A stretch of DNA of 64,000 bases from positions 5,417 to 69,416 of the forward strand of contig CAZFVR010000007.1 in the NCBI GenBank assembly GCA_964522215.1. The letters are read 5' to 3'. The stretch comes from CAG-390 sp964522215 (GTDB lineage Bacteria > Bacillota > Clostridia > Oscillospirales > CAG-272). Below the pieces are notes generated by a model. It worked only from the letters and a program-made list of their open reading frames with translations. It ran no database searches and had not been told where the DNA came from. Positions 16,625 to 25,819 of this stretch are shown here, piece after piece. A program made the position numbers and the translations under genes. Each line of letters opens with the position of its first letter. The stretch's first letter is position 1.

Positions 16625-18379
16625 TCAAAGACCGCGCTTGATGTATGTGGTGTGCAGTACCTCATGCGCCTTATGGCTGTTGGGCTGACCGAAATACTCC
16701 TCATACAGCTTCATAACAGCCGCATTCTTTTGAGATTCGCGGATATCACACTCGGCATCGTCACGATAAAGGACGGCGGCGCGCAGTGCGCGAAGATCCG
16801 TGGTATTTCTGACAGATGCGGGCTGGTACGGCTGACCGCCACCGTTTACGCATCCGCCGGGGCATGCCATGATCTCGATAAACTGAACATCTACCTTACC
16901 CGCCTTGATATCGTCAAGCAGAGCCTTGGCATTCTTTGTGCCGGAGGCTACAGCAACGTTCACAGTTGTCTCGCCGACCTTATAGGATGCGGTACGATAA
17001 CCATCGTCGTTACCCTGACGTCTGATCTCGGGAGTCTCAAGCGGCTGCTCAAGCGGCTTGCCGAGGATCATCTCTGCCGCGTAACGGAGGGCTGCCTCCA
17101 TAACTCCGCCGGTAGCGCCGAATATTGCGCCCGCGCCGGAGCCGATATCAAACGGACGGTCAAACTGCTCGTCCTCAAGCTCACGGAACTTGATGCCGGC
17201 CTTTTCTATCATTCTGCCTACCTCGCGAGTGGTGATGGCAACATCAACATCCGGGTATCCGGAGGCGGACTGATCGGGTCTGCCGACCTCAAATTTCTTT
17301 GCCGTGCAAGGGATGGCGGATACAAAGAAGATATCCTTGGGATCATAGCCCATCTTTTCGGCAAAGTAGGTCTTCATGACCGCACCAAACATCTGCTGGG
17401 GCGACTTGCAGCTTGAAAGATTTTCGGTAAATTCGGGATAGTAATGCTCGCAGTATTTGATCCATCCGGGTGAGCAGGAGGTGATCATGGGCAGCTTGCC
17501 GCCGTTTTGGATACGGCCGATAAGCTCGTTGGCCTCCTCGATGATGGTCAGGTCGGCGGTGAGGTTCATATCATAAACACCGTCAAAGCCGAGTGCCTTA
17601 AGTGCGGCAACCATCTTGCCCTCGCAATCTGTGCCGGGCTCGTAGCCGAAGCACTCGCCGATCTGGGCGCGAACGGAGGGAGCAGTGCAAATGTAAACAT
17701 GCTTTGTGGGGTCGGCAATGGCCTCGCGGACCTTATCGGTATCGTCTCTTTCATAAAGAGCGCCGACAGGACATGCCACTATGCACTGGCCGCAGTTGAT
17801 GCAGGAGGTCTCGGCAAGAGGCTGCTCAAACGCGCAAGCGATGTGAGTATCAAAGCCGCGATCGTTAGCACCTATAACTCCGATACCCTGCATTGCAGAG
17901 CAAGCAGCCACGCAGCGGCGGCAAAGGATGCACTTGTTGTTATCGCGAATGATGGGGGACTTGTCGTCTACCTCGTAGTGATTTACAGCGCCACTGAAAC
18001 GATGCTCGTCCACACCGTAGTCATTGCAGAGCTTTTGCAGCTCGCAGGTGGTTGAGCGCACGCAGGAGAGGCAGTGCTTTTCGTGATTGGAGAGCACCAG
18101 CTCTAGGTTAGTACGTCTTGCATTGAAAACAGCGGGAGAGTTGGTGCGGATAGCCATTCCCTCAGTTACGGGGTAAACGCAGGATGCTACCATGCGGTAG
18201 GGCTTTCCGTTTTCGGAGACCTCAACCAAGCAGATACGACATGCGCCGATCTCGTTGATGTCCTTAAGATAGCAGAGAGTGGGAATATCGATATGGGCAG
18301 CTCTGGCCGCTTCAAGAACGGTACAGCCCTTATCCACGGCATATTCTCTGCCGTTGATCGTTACATTTACTTTTTCCAT
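16625..18379 (-). CDS. hydA: NADH-dependent [FeFe] hydrogenase, catalytic subunit HydA/HndD
   Basis: Catalyses reversible H2 formation. 584 residues: N-terminal [2Fe-2S] ferredoxin-like domain (CYLKDINEIGACRIC), a His-type [4Fe-4S] segment, two [4Fe-4S] clusters (CILCRRCVAAC; CINCGQCIVACPVG), then the H-cluster domain with L1 TSCSPGW (about residue 300), L2 IPCTAKKFE (about 356) and L3 ACPGGCVNGGGQ (about 505), and a small-subunit-like C-terminal helix. All cluster-binding Cys are present. In L2 the Met that normally precedes PCT is Ile (codon ATC), which is unusual. It is the last gene of hydC-hydB-hydA, the layout of trimeric electron-bifurcating enzymes, which couple NADH and reduced ferredoxin oxidation to H2 release. 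Bifurcation is inferred from the subunit set. Confidence 0.95.
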   Translation of the reverse strand: MEKVNVTINGREYAVDKGCTVLEAARAAHIDIPTLCYLKDINEIGACRICLVEVSENGKPYRMVASCVYPVTEGMAIRTNSPAVFNARRTNLELVLSNHEKHCLSCVRSTTCELQKLCNDYGVDEHRFSGAVNHYEVDDKSPIIRDNNKCILCRRCVAACSAMQGIGVIGANDRGFDTHIACAFEQPLAETSCINCGQCIVACPVGALYERDDTDKVREAIADPTKHVYICTAPSVRAQIGECFGYEPGTDCEGKMVAALKALGFDGVYDMNLTADLTIIEEANELIGRIQNGGKLPMITSCSPGWIKYCEHYYPEFTENLSSCKSPQQMFGAVMKTYFAEKMGYDPKDIFFVSAIPCTAKKFEVGRPDQSASGYPDVDVAITTREVGRMIEKAGIKFRELEDEQFDRPFDIGSGAGAIFGATGGVMEAALRYAAEMILGKPLEQPLETPEIRRQGNDDGYRTASYKVGETTVNVAVASGTKNAKALLDDIKAGKVDVQFIEIMACPGGCVNGGGQPYQPASVRNTTDLRALRAAVLYRDDAECDIRESQKNAAVMKLYEEYFGQPNSHKAHEVLHTTYIKRGL

Positions 18380-18397
18380 TATCTCATTCTCCTCCGA

Positions 18398-20290
18398 TTA
18401 TTCCTTTACGATGGCGCCGAAGCGGCACTTCTGGATACATGCACCGCACTTGATGCACTTTTGCGGGTCGATCTTATGCGGGTTTCTTACGCTGCCCGAG
18501 ATCGCGCCCACAGGACATACTCTTGCGCAGGCGGTACAGCCCTTGCAGTTCTCCTCAACGATCGCGTAGCGAACGAGCTTTTTGCAAACGCCCGCGGGAC
18601 ATTTCTTATCAACGATGTGAGCGATATACTCATCCTTGAAGTAACGCAGTGTGGAGAGAACAGGGTTGGGAGCGGTCTGGCCAAGGCCGCAGAGCGAGTT
18701 GCTCTTTATGTACATAGAGAGCTCCTGCATCTTTTCAATATCCTCAAGCTCGCCGTTACCGGAGATGATCTTATCAAGCAGCTCAAGCAGGCGCTTGGTG
18801 CCTATACGACATGCCGTGCACTTACCGCAGGACTCGTCAACGGTGAATTCAAGGAAGAACTTTGCAATATCGACCATGCAGTTATCCTCATCCATAACGA
18901 TAAGTCCGCCGGAGCCCATCATAGAACCGATGGCAAGGAGGTTATCGTAATCGATAGGTGTGTCGATAAGGTGCGCGGGAATGCATCCGCCGGAAGGACC
19001 GCCGGTCTGCGCCGCTTTAAACTTTTTACCGTTCGGGATACCGCCGCCGATGTCCTCAACGACCTCGCGCAGTGTAGTACCCATGGGAACCTCAACAAGA
19101 CCGGTATTGGTGATCTTGCCACCAAGAGCAAATACCTTTGTGCCCTTGGACTTTTCAGTACCCATAGATGCGAACCAATCGGCACCGTTAAGGATTATCT
19201 GCGGAATGTTGGCATATGTCTCAACGTTGTTGAGTATGGTGGGCTGAGCGAAAAGTCCCTTTACCGCCGGGAACGGAGGACGGGGACGCGGCTCGCCTCT
19301 CTTACCCTCGATGGAGGTCATAAGAGCGGTCTCCTCGCCGCAAACGAACGCGCCTGCGCCAAAGCGGAGGGAAATATCAAAATCAAAGCCGGAGCCGAAT
19401 ATATCCTTACCAAGCAGACCCGCCGCGCGTGCCTGGTCGATAGCTATCTGGAGACGGTGGATGGCAATGGGATACTCTGCACGAACGTAAATGTAGCCCT
19501 CGTCAGCGCCGATGGCGTAACCGGCTATCGACATAGCCTCAAGCACGGCATGAGGATCGCCCTCAAGAACAGAACGGTCCATAAACGCACCGGGGTCGCC
19601 CTCATCGGCGTTGCAGCATACGTATTTCTTTACATTGCCGCGGTTGCCGGAGGCAAATTTCCATTTAAGACCCGTCGGGAAGCCTGCACCGCCGCGTCCG
19701 CGGAGGCCGGAATCAAGCATGGTCTGAATGACCTCATCAGGGGTCATGCCGCCCAGCACCTTAGCTATTGCTTGGTAACCGTCGCGGGCTATGTAGTCCT
19801 CTATCTTTTCGGGGTTAACAACACCGCAGTTACGGAGCGCAACTCTGTGCTGCTTTTTAAAGAAGCGGGTATCCTGAAGTCTCGGAACGAGCTTGTCCCC
19901 ATCAGACTTTTCGTGATACATGTATTTTTCAACAGGCTCGCCGCCGATGATGTGGGAGTCAACTATCTCCTCAAGATGCTCGGGGGTGACCATGCTGTAG
20001 AATGTTCCCTCGGGATAAACTATCATTATCGGACCGAGTGCGCAAAGGCCAAAGCAGCCTGTCATTACTACCTCAACGGTATCCTCAACTCCGCGTGCGC
20101 GAAGGAGCTCTTCAAGCTGCTCGCGGATCTTGGGGCTGCCGGAGGATGTACATCCCGTACCGCCGCAAACAAGTATCTCGCGTTTAAGCTTACTGCCGGT
20201 CGCATCGCCGCCGGTGCGCAGTGCCATCTCCTTGAGACAGCTTGCCTTAACCTCGTTAAGGGCTTCAACAGTTTTAATTAATTGTTCCAT
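18398..20290 (-). CDS. hydB: NADH-binding hydrogenase subunit HydB/HndC (NuoF-like)
   Basis: 630 residues. N-terminal thioredoxin-like [2Fe-2S] domain (CGGTGCTSSGS ... CFGLCALGP), then a NuoF core with FMN- and NADH-binding Gly-rich motifs (GLRGRGGAGFPTGLKW, NADEGDPGAFMDR), an SLBB segment, a C-terminal [4Fe-4S] motif (SCGKCTACRIGTKR) and a two-cluster ferredoxin domain at the end (CKGCTACARVCPVG; CIKCGACIQKCRFG). It passes electrons between NADH/FMN and HydA. It is separated from hydA by 18 nt and from hydC by 24 nt. Confidence 0.95.
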   Translation of the reverse strand: MEQLIKTVEALNEVKASCLKEMALRTGGDATGSKLKREILVCGGTGCTSSGSPKIREQLEELLRARGVEDTVEVVMTGCFGLCALGPIMIVYPEGTFYSMVTPEHLEEIVDSHIIGGEPVEKYMYHEKSDGDKLVPRLQDTRFFKKQHRVALRNCGVVNPEKIEDYIARDGYQAIAKVLGGMTPDEVIQTMLDSGLRGRGGAGFPTGLKWKFASGNRGNVKKYVCCNADEGDPGAFMDRSVLEGDPHAVLEAMSIAGYAIGADEGYIYVRAEYPIAIHRLQIAIDQARAAGLLGKDIFGSGFDFDISLRFGAGAFVCGEETALMTSIEGKRGEPRPRPPFPAVKGLFAQPTILNNVETYANIPQIILNGADWFASMGTEKSKGTKVFALGGKITNTGLVEVPMGTTLREVVEDIGGGIPNGKKFKAAQTGGPSGGCIPAHLIDTPIDYDNLLAIGSMMGSGGLIVMDEDNCMVDIAKFFLEFTVDESCGKCTACRIGTKRLLELLDKIISGNGELEDIEKMQELSMYIKSNSLCGLGQTAPNPVLSTLRYFKDEYIAHIVDKKCPAGVCKKLVRYAIVEENCKGCTACARVCPVGAISGSVRNPHKIDPQKCIKCGACIQKCRFGAIVKE

Positions 20291-20314
20291 ATCATATTCC
20301 CCTTTCGCCCTTTA

Positions 20315-20812
20315 TCAGTCGCGGTATTTTGCCAAAACAGATGCAACGTCTGCCTTGGTAAGACGTCCGTAGACCTCGCCGTTTACGGTAAGAACAGGAG
20401 CAAGTCCGCACGCACCGATGCAACGAGTAGCCTCAAGCGAGTATCTGCCATCCTCGGAGATGCCGCCAACGGGAACGCCCAACTGCTTTGAGATCTCCTC
20501 GATGACCTCACCTGAGCCCTTAACATAGCATGCAGTGCCAAGACATACCGCAATGGCGATCTGGCCATCGGGGTTGAGCTTGAACTGTGAGTAGAAGGTA
20601 ACGATACCGTATATCTCCTCAACGGATACGCCTGTTTTTTCGGCAATTATCTTTTGAACCTCTATCGGCAGGTAACCGTATATCTCCTGTGCTTCCTGAA
20701 GGATGGGCATCATCTTGCCCTTGACACCTTCATACTTGGAGATAACGGCAAGAAGCTTTGCTTCCTGCTCCGGAGTGCCGTGAAATTCGACCGCGGTCAA
20801 TTTCTTCTTCAT
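20315..20812 (-). CDS. hydC: Hydrogenase subunit HydC/HndA (NuoE-like)
   Basis: 165 residues, a NuoE-family protein with one [2Fe-2S] cluster bound by CLGTAC and CIGAC (Cys pattern C-x4-C ... C-x3-C). The N-terminal helical part is typical of NuoE. First gene of the hyd operon, with AGGAGGAA about 11 nt before the ATG and a promoter at 20901-20929. Confidence 0.95.
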   Translation of the reverse strand: MKKKLTAVEFHGTPEQEAKLLAVISKYEGVKGKMMPILQEAQEIYGYLPIEVQKIIAEKTGVSVEEIYGIVTFYSQFKLNPDGQIAIAVCLGTACYVKGSGEVIEEISKQLGVPVGGISEDGRYSLEATRCIGACGLAPVLTVNGEVYGRLTKADVASVLAKYRD

Positions 20813-20900
20813 GTCTCGAATTATTCCTCCTGAATATGTAGTTTTTAATATAATTCGTGCATTGCCGCGGCTGTAGACCCGCCGACAACTATACTGTATT

Positions 20901-20929
20901 ATTATACTACATATCTGCTCAAAAGTCCA
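20901..20929 (-). promoter_or_regulatory. Probable promoter of hydCBA
   Basis: On the minus strand: TGGACT (20929-20924), 17-nt spacer, TATAAT (20906-20901). The leader to hydC is about 85 nt. I see no clear palindromic operator for the redox regulator Rex in it. Confidence 0.6.
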
Positions 20930-20955
20930 CAGTTTTGCGCAAATTTATTGTTAGG

Positions 20956-20986
20956 TATGCAAAAAAAGCATAGCTTTTTTTGCATA
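20956..20986. terminator. Perfect hairpin between rpsI and hydC
   Basis: A 14-bp perfect inverted repeat with a 3-nt loop and seven-base A/T tracts in the arms. It lies upstream of the hyd promoter and about 300 nt after rpsI, so it may be a second terminator insulating hydCBA. The rest of 20987-21234 shows no gene or recognised RNA. Confidence 0.5.
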
Positions 20987-21234
20987 AAAAAGCAGATGGG
21001 AGCAACTGCCGCCGTTTTTTTGGCAACCAAGGACAAAAAAGCGGAGATCTGCCCACCACGGACACAGCCCCGCTTTCTGCCAAAACAATGCAAAATGTTT
21101 ATGGGACTTTGAAATTGGCTACATCGGTCGTTGAAATATATTGATAGTATCTTTATATGTTTGCGTATCGTAAATTCCGAATTCCAACTGATCTCATTAA
21201 TTGCTCTCTTATTCGCCGGAGCATCCAACAACAC

Positions 21235-21270
21235 AAAAGCCCTCGCGGTGAATGCACCGCGAGGGCTTTT
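21235..21270 (-). terminator. Rho-independent terminator of rplM-rpsI
   Basis: A 16-bp perfect stem (21235-21250 with 21255-21270), 4-nt loop, T-tract on the minus strand, 18 nt after the rpsI stop. Confidence 0.9.
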
Positions 21271-21287
21271 GATACCAAAAAGATAAC

Positions 21288-21689
21288 TTATCTCTTGGAG
21301 AACTGGGAGGCACGACGAGCGGCCTTGAGTCCGTATTTCTTTCTTTCCTTCATACGAGGATCGCGGGTCAGGAAACCTGCGGCCTTGAGAGGAGCTTTGT
21401 TGGCCTCGTCAGCAAGGACGAGAGCGCGAGAGAGGCCGTGACGGATAGCACCCGCCTGACCGGAAAAGCCGCCGCCTACAACTGTAGCGACAACATCAAA
21501 CTTGCCGGCTGTGCCGGTGACCTCAAAGGGCTGGTTTACGATGAGGTTCATCGTTTCAAGACCAAAATACTCGTTGAGATCCTTGCCATTAACGGTGATC
21601 ATACCGGTTCCGGGATAAAGACGAACACGGGCGACCGATTTTTTTCTTCTGCCTGTTCCGTAGAAATAAGGCTTTGCACTTGTATACAT
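21288..21689 (-). CDS. rpsI: Ribosomal protein S9
   Basis: 133 residues, full length for bS9/uS9. The C-terminal tail ends in the conserved KKYGLKAARRASQFSKR, which reaches into the P site of the 30S subunit. Internal motifs TGRRKKSVARVRL and GGGFSGQAGAIRHG are characteristic. Downstream of rplM by 20 nt, the standard rplM-rpsI pair. Confidence 0.98.
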   Translation of the reverse strand: MYTSAKPYFYGTGRRKKSVARVRLYPGTGMITVNGKDLNEYFGLETMNLIVNQPFEVTGTAGKFDVVATVVGGGFSGQAGAIRHGLSRALVLADEANKAPLKAAGFLTRDPRMKERKKYGLKAARRASQFSKR

Positions 21690-21709
21690 GTTGCGGTCTC
21701 CTTTCTGAA

Positions 21710-22138
21710 TCAGGCATCGTAAGCTACGGGCTGCTGTGCCGCGTGCTTATGGTCGGGTCCTGCATAGACGAAGAGTCTGGTTGCAGACTTACGTCCAAGC
21801 GAATTGTGGGGAAGCATACCCTTTACTGCGAGCTCCATTGCAAACTCGGGGCGCTCTTCCATGAGGTTTTTGTACTGTACAGACTTCAAGCCTCCGATGT
21901 AACCGGAATGACGCTGATAGAACTTCTGCTCGTACTTCTTGCCGGTAAGGACAGCCTTGTCGGCATTAACAATGATAACATACTCGCCGCAATCTACATG
22001 AGGTGTAAATTCGGGACGGTGTTTACCGCGGAGAATGTTGGCGGCTATAACGGCAGTGCGGCCCAGGGACTTGCCCGCTGCATCTACCACATACCACTTA
22101 CGCTCAACGGTTTCGGCTTTCGCCATAAAGGTGGACAT
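21710..22138 (-). CDS. rplM: Ribosomal protein L13
   Basis: 142 residues from the ATG at 22138, with GGAGG 9-10 nt upstream; a longer in-frame extension to 22183 would run into the promoter and is rejected. Typical motifs VVDAAGKSLGRTAVIAANIL and the C-terminal YAGPDHKHAAQQP are present. Part of the large ribosomal subunit. First gene of the pair, with a consensus-like promoter at 22184-22212. Confidence 0.98.
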   Translation of the reverse strand: MSTFMAKAETVERKWYVVDAAGKSLGRTAVIAANILRGKHRPEFTPHVDCGEYVIIVNADKAVLTGKKYEQKFYQRHSGYIGGLKSVQYKNLMEERPEFAMELAVKGMLPHNSLGRKSATRLFVYAGPDHKHAAQQPVAYDA

Positions 22139-22183
22139 TGATGTTTTCCTCCGTTTGATAATATGGGTTCTTTCAACTCGCAT

Positions 22184-22212
22184 ATTATATCACGTATGCG
22201 CGGCTTTGTCAA
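22184..22212 (-). promoter_or_regulatory. Strong promoter of rplM-rpsI
   Basis: On the minus strand: perfect TTGACA (22212-22207), 17-nt spacer, perfect TATAAT (22189-22184). About 45 nt upstream of the rplM start, consistent with a highly expressed ribosomal operon. Confidence 0.9.
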
Positions 22213-22456
22213 TAGCTTTTTTCGGTTTTTTTCGATTTTTTTAATTTTCGAGGGCAAAATCTCTCGTTTTCTCGCGTTTTTGGGCTTATGGAGGTCGTTT
22301 TCTCGTCCGCCGTTTTATTTTTGGGGCATCTTAAACTTACCACGGTACCTCCTTGCCGCTTTTTTCTGCAGCATCGGAATATCTCGCCCGCACCTTGAAT
22401 ATCATTTAGCAAAAGGCAAAGCTGCCGCAAAATTGAAAACGAAAGGACACAGCAAC

Positions 22457-23410
22457 ATGATAAGAAAGTACAAACCCGAGGGGATGCTGATACACACGCC
22501 TGAAAATAAGCTTGCCATGGCAAACGCTGCATCTCTTGAGCGCGCCATGGAGACAGGCATGATACTTGAGGAGTGCGCACAGATGTGCGACAGCGAGATG
22601 AACCTGCACCTGGAGCTTGGCGCCATACACGGCATAATACCGCGCGAGGAGGCGCTTTACTGCCGCCCCGGCGAACAGTTAAAGGACATTGCCATCATCA
22701 CACGGGTCGGCAAGCCGGTATGCTTTAAGATAAGCTCTATAGGACAGGAGGACGGTAGATGGGTAGCATACCTTTCCCGTCGAGAGGCACAGCGAGAGTG
22801 CATGGACAGGTATATTGCCGATCTCACACCCGGCGATATAATACGCGTAAAAATAACTCACCTTGAAAGCTTTGGGGCGTTCGCCGATATCGGCTGTGGG
22901 ATATCCTCGCTTATCCCCGTTGACTGCCTATCGGTATCACGGATATCCCACCCGCGAGACAGGCTGATATGCGGCAGCTATTGTTATGCCGTGATAAAGA
23001 GCATAGATCGCACCACCGGGCGGCTTTACCTGACCCAAAAGGAGCTTTTGGGCACATGGGAGGAAAACGTTGCGCTGTTCTCGGTCGGTCAAACAGTGGC
23101 GGGAACTGTACGGAGCGTTGAAGACTATGGTGTGTTTTTGGAACTGACCCCCAATCTTGCAGGGCTTGCCGAGCCACGGGACGACAGACTGCTTGATCGG
23201 CTCACCCCCGGTGACACAGCCGCCGTATACATAAAAAGCATATTGCCCGAGCGCATGAAGATAAAGCTGGTGCTGATCGATGCACACGCCGAGCCGCAAT
23301 CTCCCGCGCCGATACACTATTTTATCGATTGCGAGCACACCTCCCACCTCGACCGTTGGCGCTATTCCCCACCCGCCTCCTCAAAGCTCGTTGAAACGAT
23401 ATTTGAGTGA
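22457..23410 (+). CDS. S1 RNA-binding domain protein
   Basis: 317 residues from the ATG at 22457, which has GAAAGGA 9 nt upstream; the open frame continues upstream but is T-rich and overlaps the rplM promoter, so it is not used. Two S1-type OB-fold domains are seen (about 115-190, GDIIRVKITHLESFGAFADIG; and about 205-270, GQTVAGTVRSVEDYGVFLEL) after an N-terminal region of about 100 residues. It resembles the 30S ribosomal protein S1-like proteins of Clostridia. Its likely role is RNA or ribosome binding; a specific function cannot be given. Convergent with the next gene, with a strong terminator between. Confidence 0.82.
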   Translation: MIRKYKPEGMLIHTPENKLAMANAASLERAMETGMILEECAQMCDSEMNLHLELGAIHGIIPREEALYCRPGEQLKDIAIITRVGKPVCFKISSIGQEDGRWVAYLSRREAQRECMDRYIADLTPGDIIRVKITHLESFGAFADIGCGISSLIPVDCLSVSRISHPRDRLICGSYCYAVIKSIDRTTGRLYLTQKELLGTWEENVALFSVGQTVAGTVRSVEDYGVFLELTPNLAGLAEPRDDRLLDRLTPGDTAAVYIKSILPERMKIKLVLIDAHAEPQSPAPIHYFIDCEHTSHLDRWRYSPPASSKLVETIFE

Positions 23411-23501
23411 TACATGTATGCAAGCGCGAATAATATCTGCTTGCACCCGTCGCATCCGACATATCACCTGTAGGTTCGTAAGATCCATAAAGCATCATCC
23501 A

Positions 23502-23548
23502 ATAAACGCCCCCCGGCGGTCGCGCACGACCGCCGGGGGGGCGTTTAT
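23502..23548. terminator. Bidirectional terminator
   Basis: A long GC-rich stem of over 20 bp (ATAAACGCCCCCC-type arm with its complement, one bulged G) with a CGCA-type loop, flanked by T-rich and A-rich tracts. It lies between convergent genes. Confidence 0.85.
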
Positions 23549-23596
23549 CGTTTATTAAGTCAGATCTTTGTGATCTTGTTGGCGAATGCTTTCTTA

Positions 23597-25426
23597 TCAG
23601 TTTTCGTCAAGGAAGCCGTTGGACTGGAGCCACTCATAGTAGACAGTACCGGGTGTGGAGCCGCTCATACCTGTGGTGTTGGTCACAAGCTTTATATTAG
23701 CATCACTGCCGAACCTTGTTGCGACCTCACGTATGACAGCTTCAAGCTCCTCGACGTTCTTGGCCTCATTCAGGCGCTTTTCAACATCAGCAGAGTAATC
23801 GTTGATAGACTTAAGGGCGGATTTGATCTTTTCGATAGCACCGGCATCTTCGGAGCTCTTAAAGTCATCATCCTTAAAGCGCAAGCCAAGGGTCATAAGG
23901 GTCTTTGCGGCGGTATTTTGAGCCTTACCGTAATCCCAAACGTTGGCAGGCATGCCCTCCTCCGGATAGGCCATAAAGACGTTACCGGTCTTGTTGATAT
24001 CCATCATGTAGTTATCGTTGAGTCTGTGCAGAAGTCCATCCTCATCCAGCTCGTAGTGAACATCCTCAATACCGTACTGAAGGATGTTGCGCAGGTCGGA
24101 GTTGGTGTTGAGGTAGGTTATTATCTCCATGCAACGGTTAATGTTTCTGGTGTATACCGATACGCCGAACATGCTGCCGAAAATATCCTCATAACCGGCG
24201 CGGGGAGATTCTATAATATTCATATAGTAATCCTCGCTGTAGATCTCGGCCAGCTCGCCGCCGCCCTTGACCACACGCATGGCGTACTCTTTGGTTGTAT
24301 TTGTATCCTCGCTTACATAGCCGAGATCCTTGTATGTACGGATGGCTATGAGCTGCTTTGCATAGTCGGTGGTGGAGGCAAGCTCTGCATTGGTGCCAAA
24401 GATTCCGGTAAAGGAGAACATGGTACCAAGGGTAGCTGTGTCGTTAATACCGTGACCGATGATATTGAACTTATCATGGTCGATCTCAAGGGTGTCAGGA
24501 TCGATGCTCCAGTACTTGGTAAGAGTTACGGGCAGCTCGCCAACGATGGGCTGAACATCCGGCTCGTACTTTGCAATATCTGAAATGAAATCAGAGCATT
24601 TTACAACGCTGTTAAGATCTGAAGGAGTATACTTATACTTATCAACAAGGCGTTTGTTAAGGAGAAGATATGTATATTCTCCGATAACGGTATTATTGGG
24701 GATGGCATATGTACCGCCGCCGGCTGTCTTTACAGCATCGAGAGCGCCGCCGTAGATATACTGTTTAAGCTTTTTGGAGGAGCTGGAGAGAGACTCATCA
24801 AGGCGCTCCAAAAGATCATCGTTGATGTAAGACATGAACTTGTCATATCCGCCGACCCAGATGATATCTATCTGATTTTCTGTCTCATCGGGATACTTGA
24901 CCTCGGGCATGCCCAGCTCGTTGAGCCGTGTTTCCTCTTCCGTCTCCTCGGTATCGGTAGAGGCCTCGGTCTCCTGATACTTCACCCATTCGGGGTGCAG
25001 CTCATAGAACTCGGAGATGGCAACTGCAGAGTCAATGCCCTGTGCCTTTGCCTCGCGGATAGCCTTTTTAAGCTCATCCTTGGCGGTCTGCTTGTTCTCC
25101 TCTTCCTCAACACGCGCCTGCATGATGCCGTCAATGGTGGCATAGTACTCATCCAGTGTGGGCATATGGAGCTTTATCTGTGTTTTGAATTTGGATTTTG
25201 TGATCTTATTTATAGCTTCTTCGACCAGTGCCACATCCTCAGCGGCCACAGGCTTTTCGCAGGGAACATACCATGTAAGGGTAATGGCGCGTCCCTGGTC
25301 GGGATCTTCAACAACGACGCTGCTGTCTGTAGTCTCGGCGCCGCTGCCAAATGTCGAACATCCGGTTGCAGACATGCTGATGAGCATCAGAAAGCAAAGG
25401 AAGAGACATATAAGTCTTTTATTCAT
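23597..25426 (-). CDS. Extracellular solute-binding lipoprotein (ABC-type), orphan
   Basis: 609 residues from the ATG at 25426 (AGGAGGA 6-7 nt upstream). Signal peptide with lipobox ATGC (Cys about residue 24). The body resembles family-1 extracellular solute-binding proteins of sugar ABC transporters (ITLTWYVPCEKPVA near the start; IDIIWVGGYDKFMSYI in the middle). Between about residues 95 and 175 there is a highly charged Glu/Lys-rich insertion, partly predicted coiled coil, unusual for the family. No permease or ATPase gene is adjacent, so it must work with components encoded elsewhere or have another role. It has its own strong promoter at 25485-25513. Confidence 0.82.
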   Translation of the reverse strand: MNKRLICLFLCFLMLISMSATGCSTFGSGAETTDSSVVVEDPDQGRAITLTWYVPCEKPVAAEDVALVEEAINKITKSKFKTQIKLHMPTLDEYYATIDGIMQARVEEEENKQTAKDELKKAIREAKAQGIDSAVAISEFYELHPEWVKYQETEASTDTEETEEETRLNELGMPEVKYPDETENQIDIIWVGGYDKFMSYINDDLLERLDESLSSSSKKLKQYIYGGALDAVKTAGGGTYAIPNNTVIGEYTYLLLNKRLVDKYKYTPSDLNSVVKCSDFISDIAKYEPDVQPIVGELPVTLTKYWSIDPDTLEIDHDKFNIIGHGINDTATLGTMFSFTGIFGTNAELASTTDYAKQLIAIRTYKDLGYVSEDTNTTKEYAMRVVKGGGELAEIYSEDYYMNIIESPRAGYEDIFGSMFGVSVYTRNINRCMEIITYLNTNSDLRNILQYGIEDVHYELDEDGLLHRLNDNYMMDINKTGNVFMAYPEEGMPANVWDYGKAQNTAAKTLMTLGLRFKDDDFKSSEDAGAIEKIKSALKSINDYSADVEKRLNEAKNVEELEAVIREVATRFGSDANIKLVTNTTGMSGSTPGTVYYEWLQSNGFLDEN

Positions 25427-25484
25427 AATAAAAATCCTCCTTGAAAGGTAAACGCATCTTGTGCGCACTTTTAGATCGTATTAT

Positions 25485-25513
25485 ATTTTACAACAAAAAA
25501 GCAAAAGTGTCAA
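25485..25513 (-). promoter_or_regulatory. SigA-like promoter of the solute-binding lipoprotein gene
   Basis: On the minus strand: perfect TTGACA (25513-25508), 17-nt spacer, TAAAAT (25490-25485). Confidence 0.8.
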
Positions 25514-25564
25514 GCCGAAATTTAGTCTGTATTTGTAAATTAAATGCCTATGCGGGAAAAAATC

Positions 25565-25609
25565 GCACACGGCGGTTTTTTGGTTGTGCATGTTGCACCA
25601 AACACCGCC
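25565..25609 (-). terminator. Probable terminator downstream of rpoD
   Basis: An imperfect long hairpin (GGCGGTGTTTGGTGCA pairing with TGCACAACCAAAAAACCGCC, 3-nt loop) followed on the minus strand by a T-run. It is about 210 nt past the rpoD stop; the stretch 25610-25819 holds no gene that I can support. Confidence 0.55.
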
Positions 25610-25819
25610 CGGCTTTTTTGGCATTACAACGATTATTTTGTAACATCCAACATATTTTCGCCGTCATTTTTGTGCAATTAGCAAAGGCAGAGTGGCAGGA
25701 TAGACCCACCATTCCCTTTTGGTCGTCCCAGCATCGTTAAAACAAAATACACAAACTCGCGTGCATCCGCATCAGCAGCCCTCCGCGCACGCGTATTGGG
25801 CGGACCTCCTGCCCCTCGG

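Noticed and set aside
16652..18055. Open frames of 254 and 182 residues on the plus strand
   Set aside because: Antisense shadows of hydA.
18293..20281. A 662-residue open frame on the plus strand
   Set aside because: It is fully antisense to hydB, whose motifs are complete; the frame is a by-product of its codon use.
23570..24583. A 337-residue open frame on the plus strand
   Set aside because: Antisense to the solute-binding lipoprotein gene, no ribosome binding site, no recognised motif.
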